Shown piece by piece: positions 16,020-16,118 of a stretch of DNA of 16,118 bases (positions within the stretch are counted from its first letter, which is position 1; the number at the start of each line of letters is the position of its first letter). Both the position numbers and the translations under genes were made by a program. Source of the DNA: an uncultured Eubacteriales bacterium (GTDB lineage Bacteria > Bacillota > Clostridia > Lachnospirales > CAG-274); assembly GCA_905201505.1 (NCBI GenBank), contig CAJKOJ010000044.1, positions 1-16,118 of the forward strand, in the 5' to 3' direction. Under the pieces are notes generated by a model. That model searched no databases and was not told the DNA's origin. It worked only from the letters and a program-made list of their open reading frames with translations.

Positions 16020-16118
16020 TTTAAAAACTCCTCTCTTTTTAATGTAATTTTATTTTTTAAGTTATAACTAACTTAAATGCTTAATTTAAATAACCAACGG
16101 CTAAATATTAAGTAATTT
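16020..16118 (-). promoter_or_regulatory. Leader of the toxin operon with strong ribosome binding site and weak promoter candidate
   Basis: A clear Shine-Dalgarno site, AGAGGAGT (16034-16027), lies 7 bases before the ATG at 16019 and fixes the start of the large secreted protein. Further upstream a TATAAC hexamer (16066-16061) follows a poor TTAAAT hexamer (16089-16084) with a 17-base spacer. This is a possible sigma-A-type promoter, but the region is so AT-rich that such matches are expected by chance. The true transcription start may lie outside the window. Confidence 0.35.

Overview
The window looks like an AT-rich Gram-positive anaerobe, most likely a Clostridia-type Firmicute. The basis is the strong AT bias, purine-rich Shine-Dalgarno sites (AGAGGAG, AGGTGA, AGGGGGA) before most starts, lysine-rich secretion signals, and a 'C1-peptidase plus lectin-like' secreted protein beside a YD-repeat Rhs protein. 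Every gene I can support is on the minus strand, so transcription runs from 16118 towards 1.

Right part (16019 to 5824): a polymorphic-toxin operon. It begins with a large secreted protein with a papain-like (C1) fold, a lectin-like domain, three beta-sandwich repeats and a cohesin-like C-terminus. The papain fold has lost all three catalytic residues. Next is a short ORF with a signal peptide that reads as the leader of the Rhs protein, cut off by a frameshift near 12378-12412. The Rhs body (1961 codons) has a helical N-terminal region, long YD repeats, the core-terminal junction and a variable C-terminal domain (about residues 1764-1961) that looks like a permuted papain-like cysteine hydrolase toxin. 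A membrane-anchored gene coupled to the Rhs stop is the likely cognate immunity gene.

Left part (5823 to about 610): a linear graveyard of displaced toxin-tip/immunity modules. Reading leftwards there are: a 69-codon toxin-tail remnant with an intact membrane-anchored immunity-like gene (169 aa) and a strong intrinsic terminator; a degraded Rhs-core fragment, a broken 'SCNSG' toxin tail and an immunity-like gene (174 aa); a second Rhs-core fragment, a broken tail and an immunity-like gene (181 aa); a lone 111-aa membrane protein and a hairpin terminator; a fourth broken tail and an NTF2-like immunity candidate (151 aa). The immunity genes are intact while the toxin tails and cores are decayed. 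This is the pattern expected when tips are displaced by recombination and immunity is retained.

Far left (about 560 to 1): two tiny coupled ORFs, one a frameshifted two-CxxC zinc ribbon, a perfect 13-bp inverted repeat, and the 5' part of a membrane-anchored gene that leaves the window and may have a beta-propeller ectodomain.

The most notable signals are the dead protease leading the operon, the leader/body frameshift in the Rhs gene, a 260-bp perfectly identical tract between the live rhs gene and a decayed core fragment (gene conversion or recent recombination), and at least four orphan tip/immunity modules. I see no tRNA, rRNA, CRISPR array or insertion sequence.
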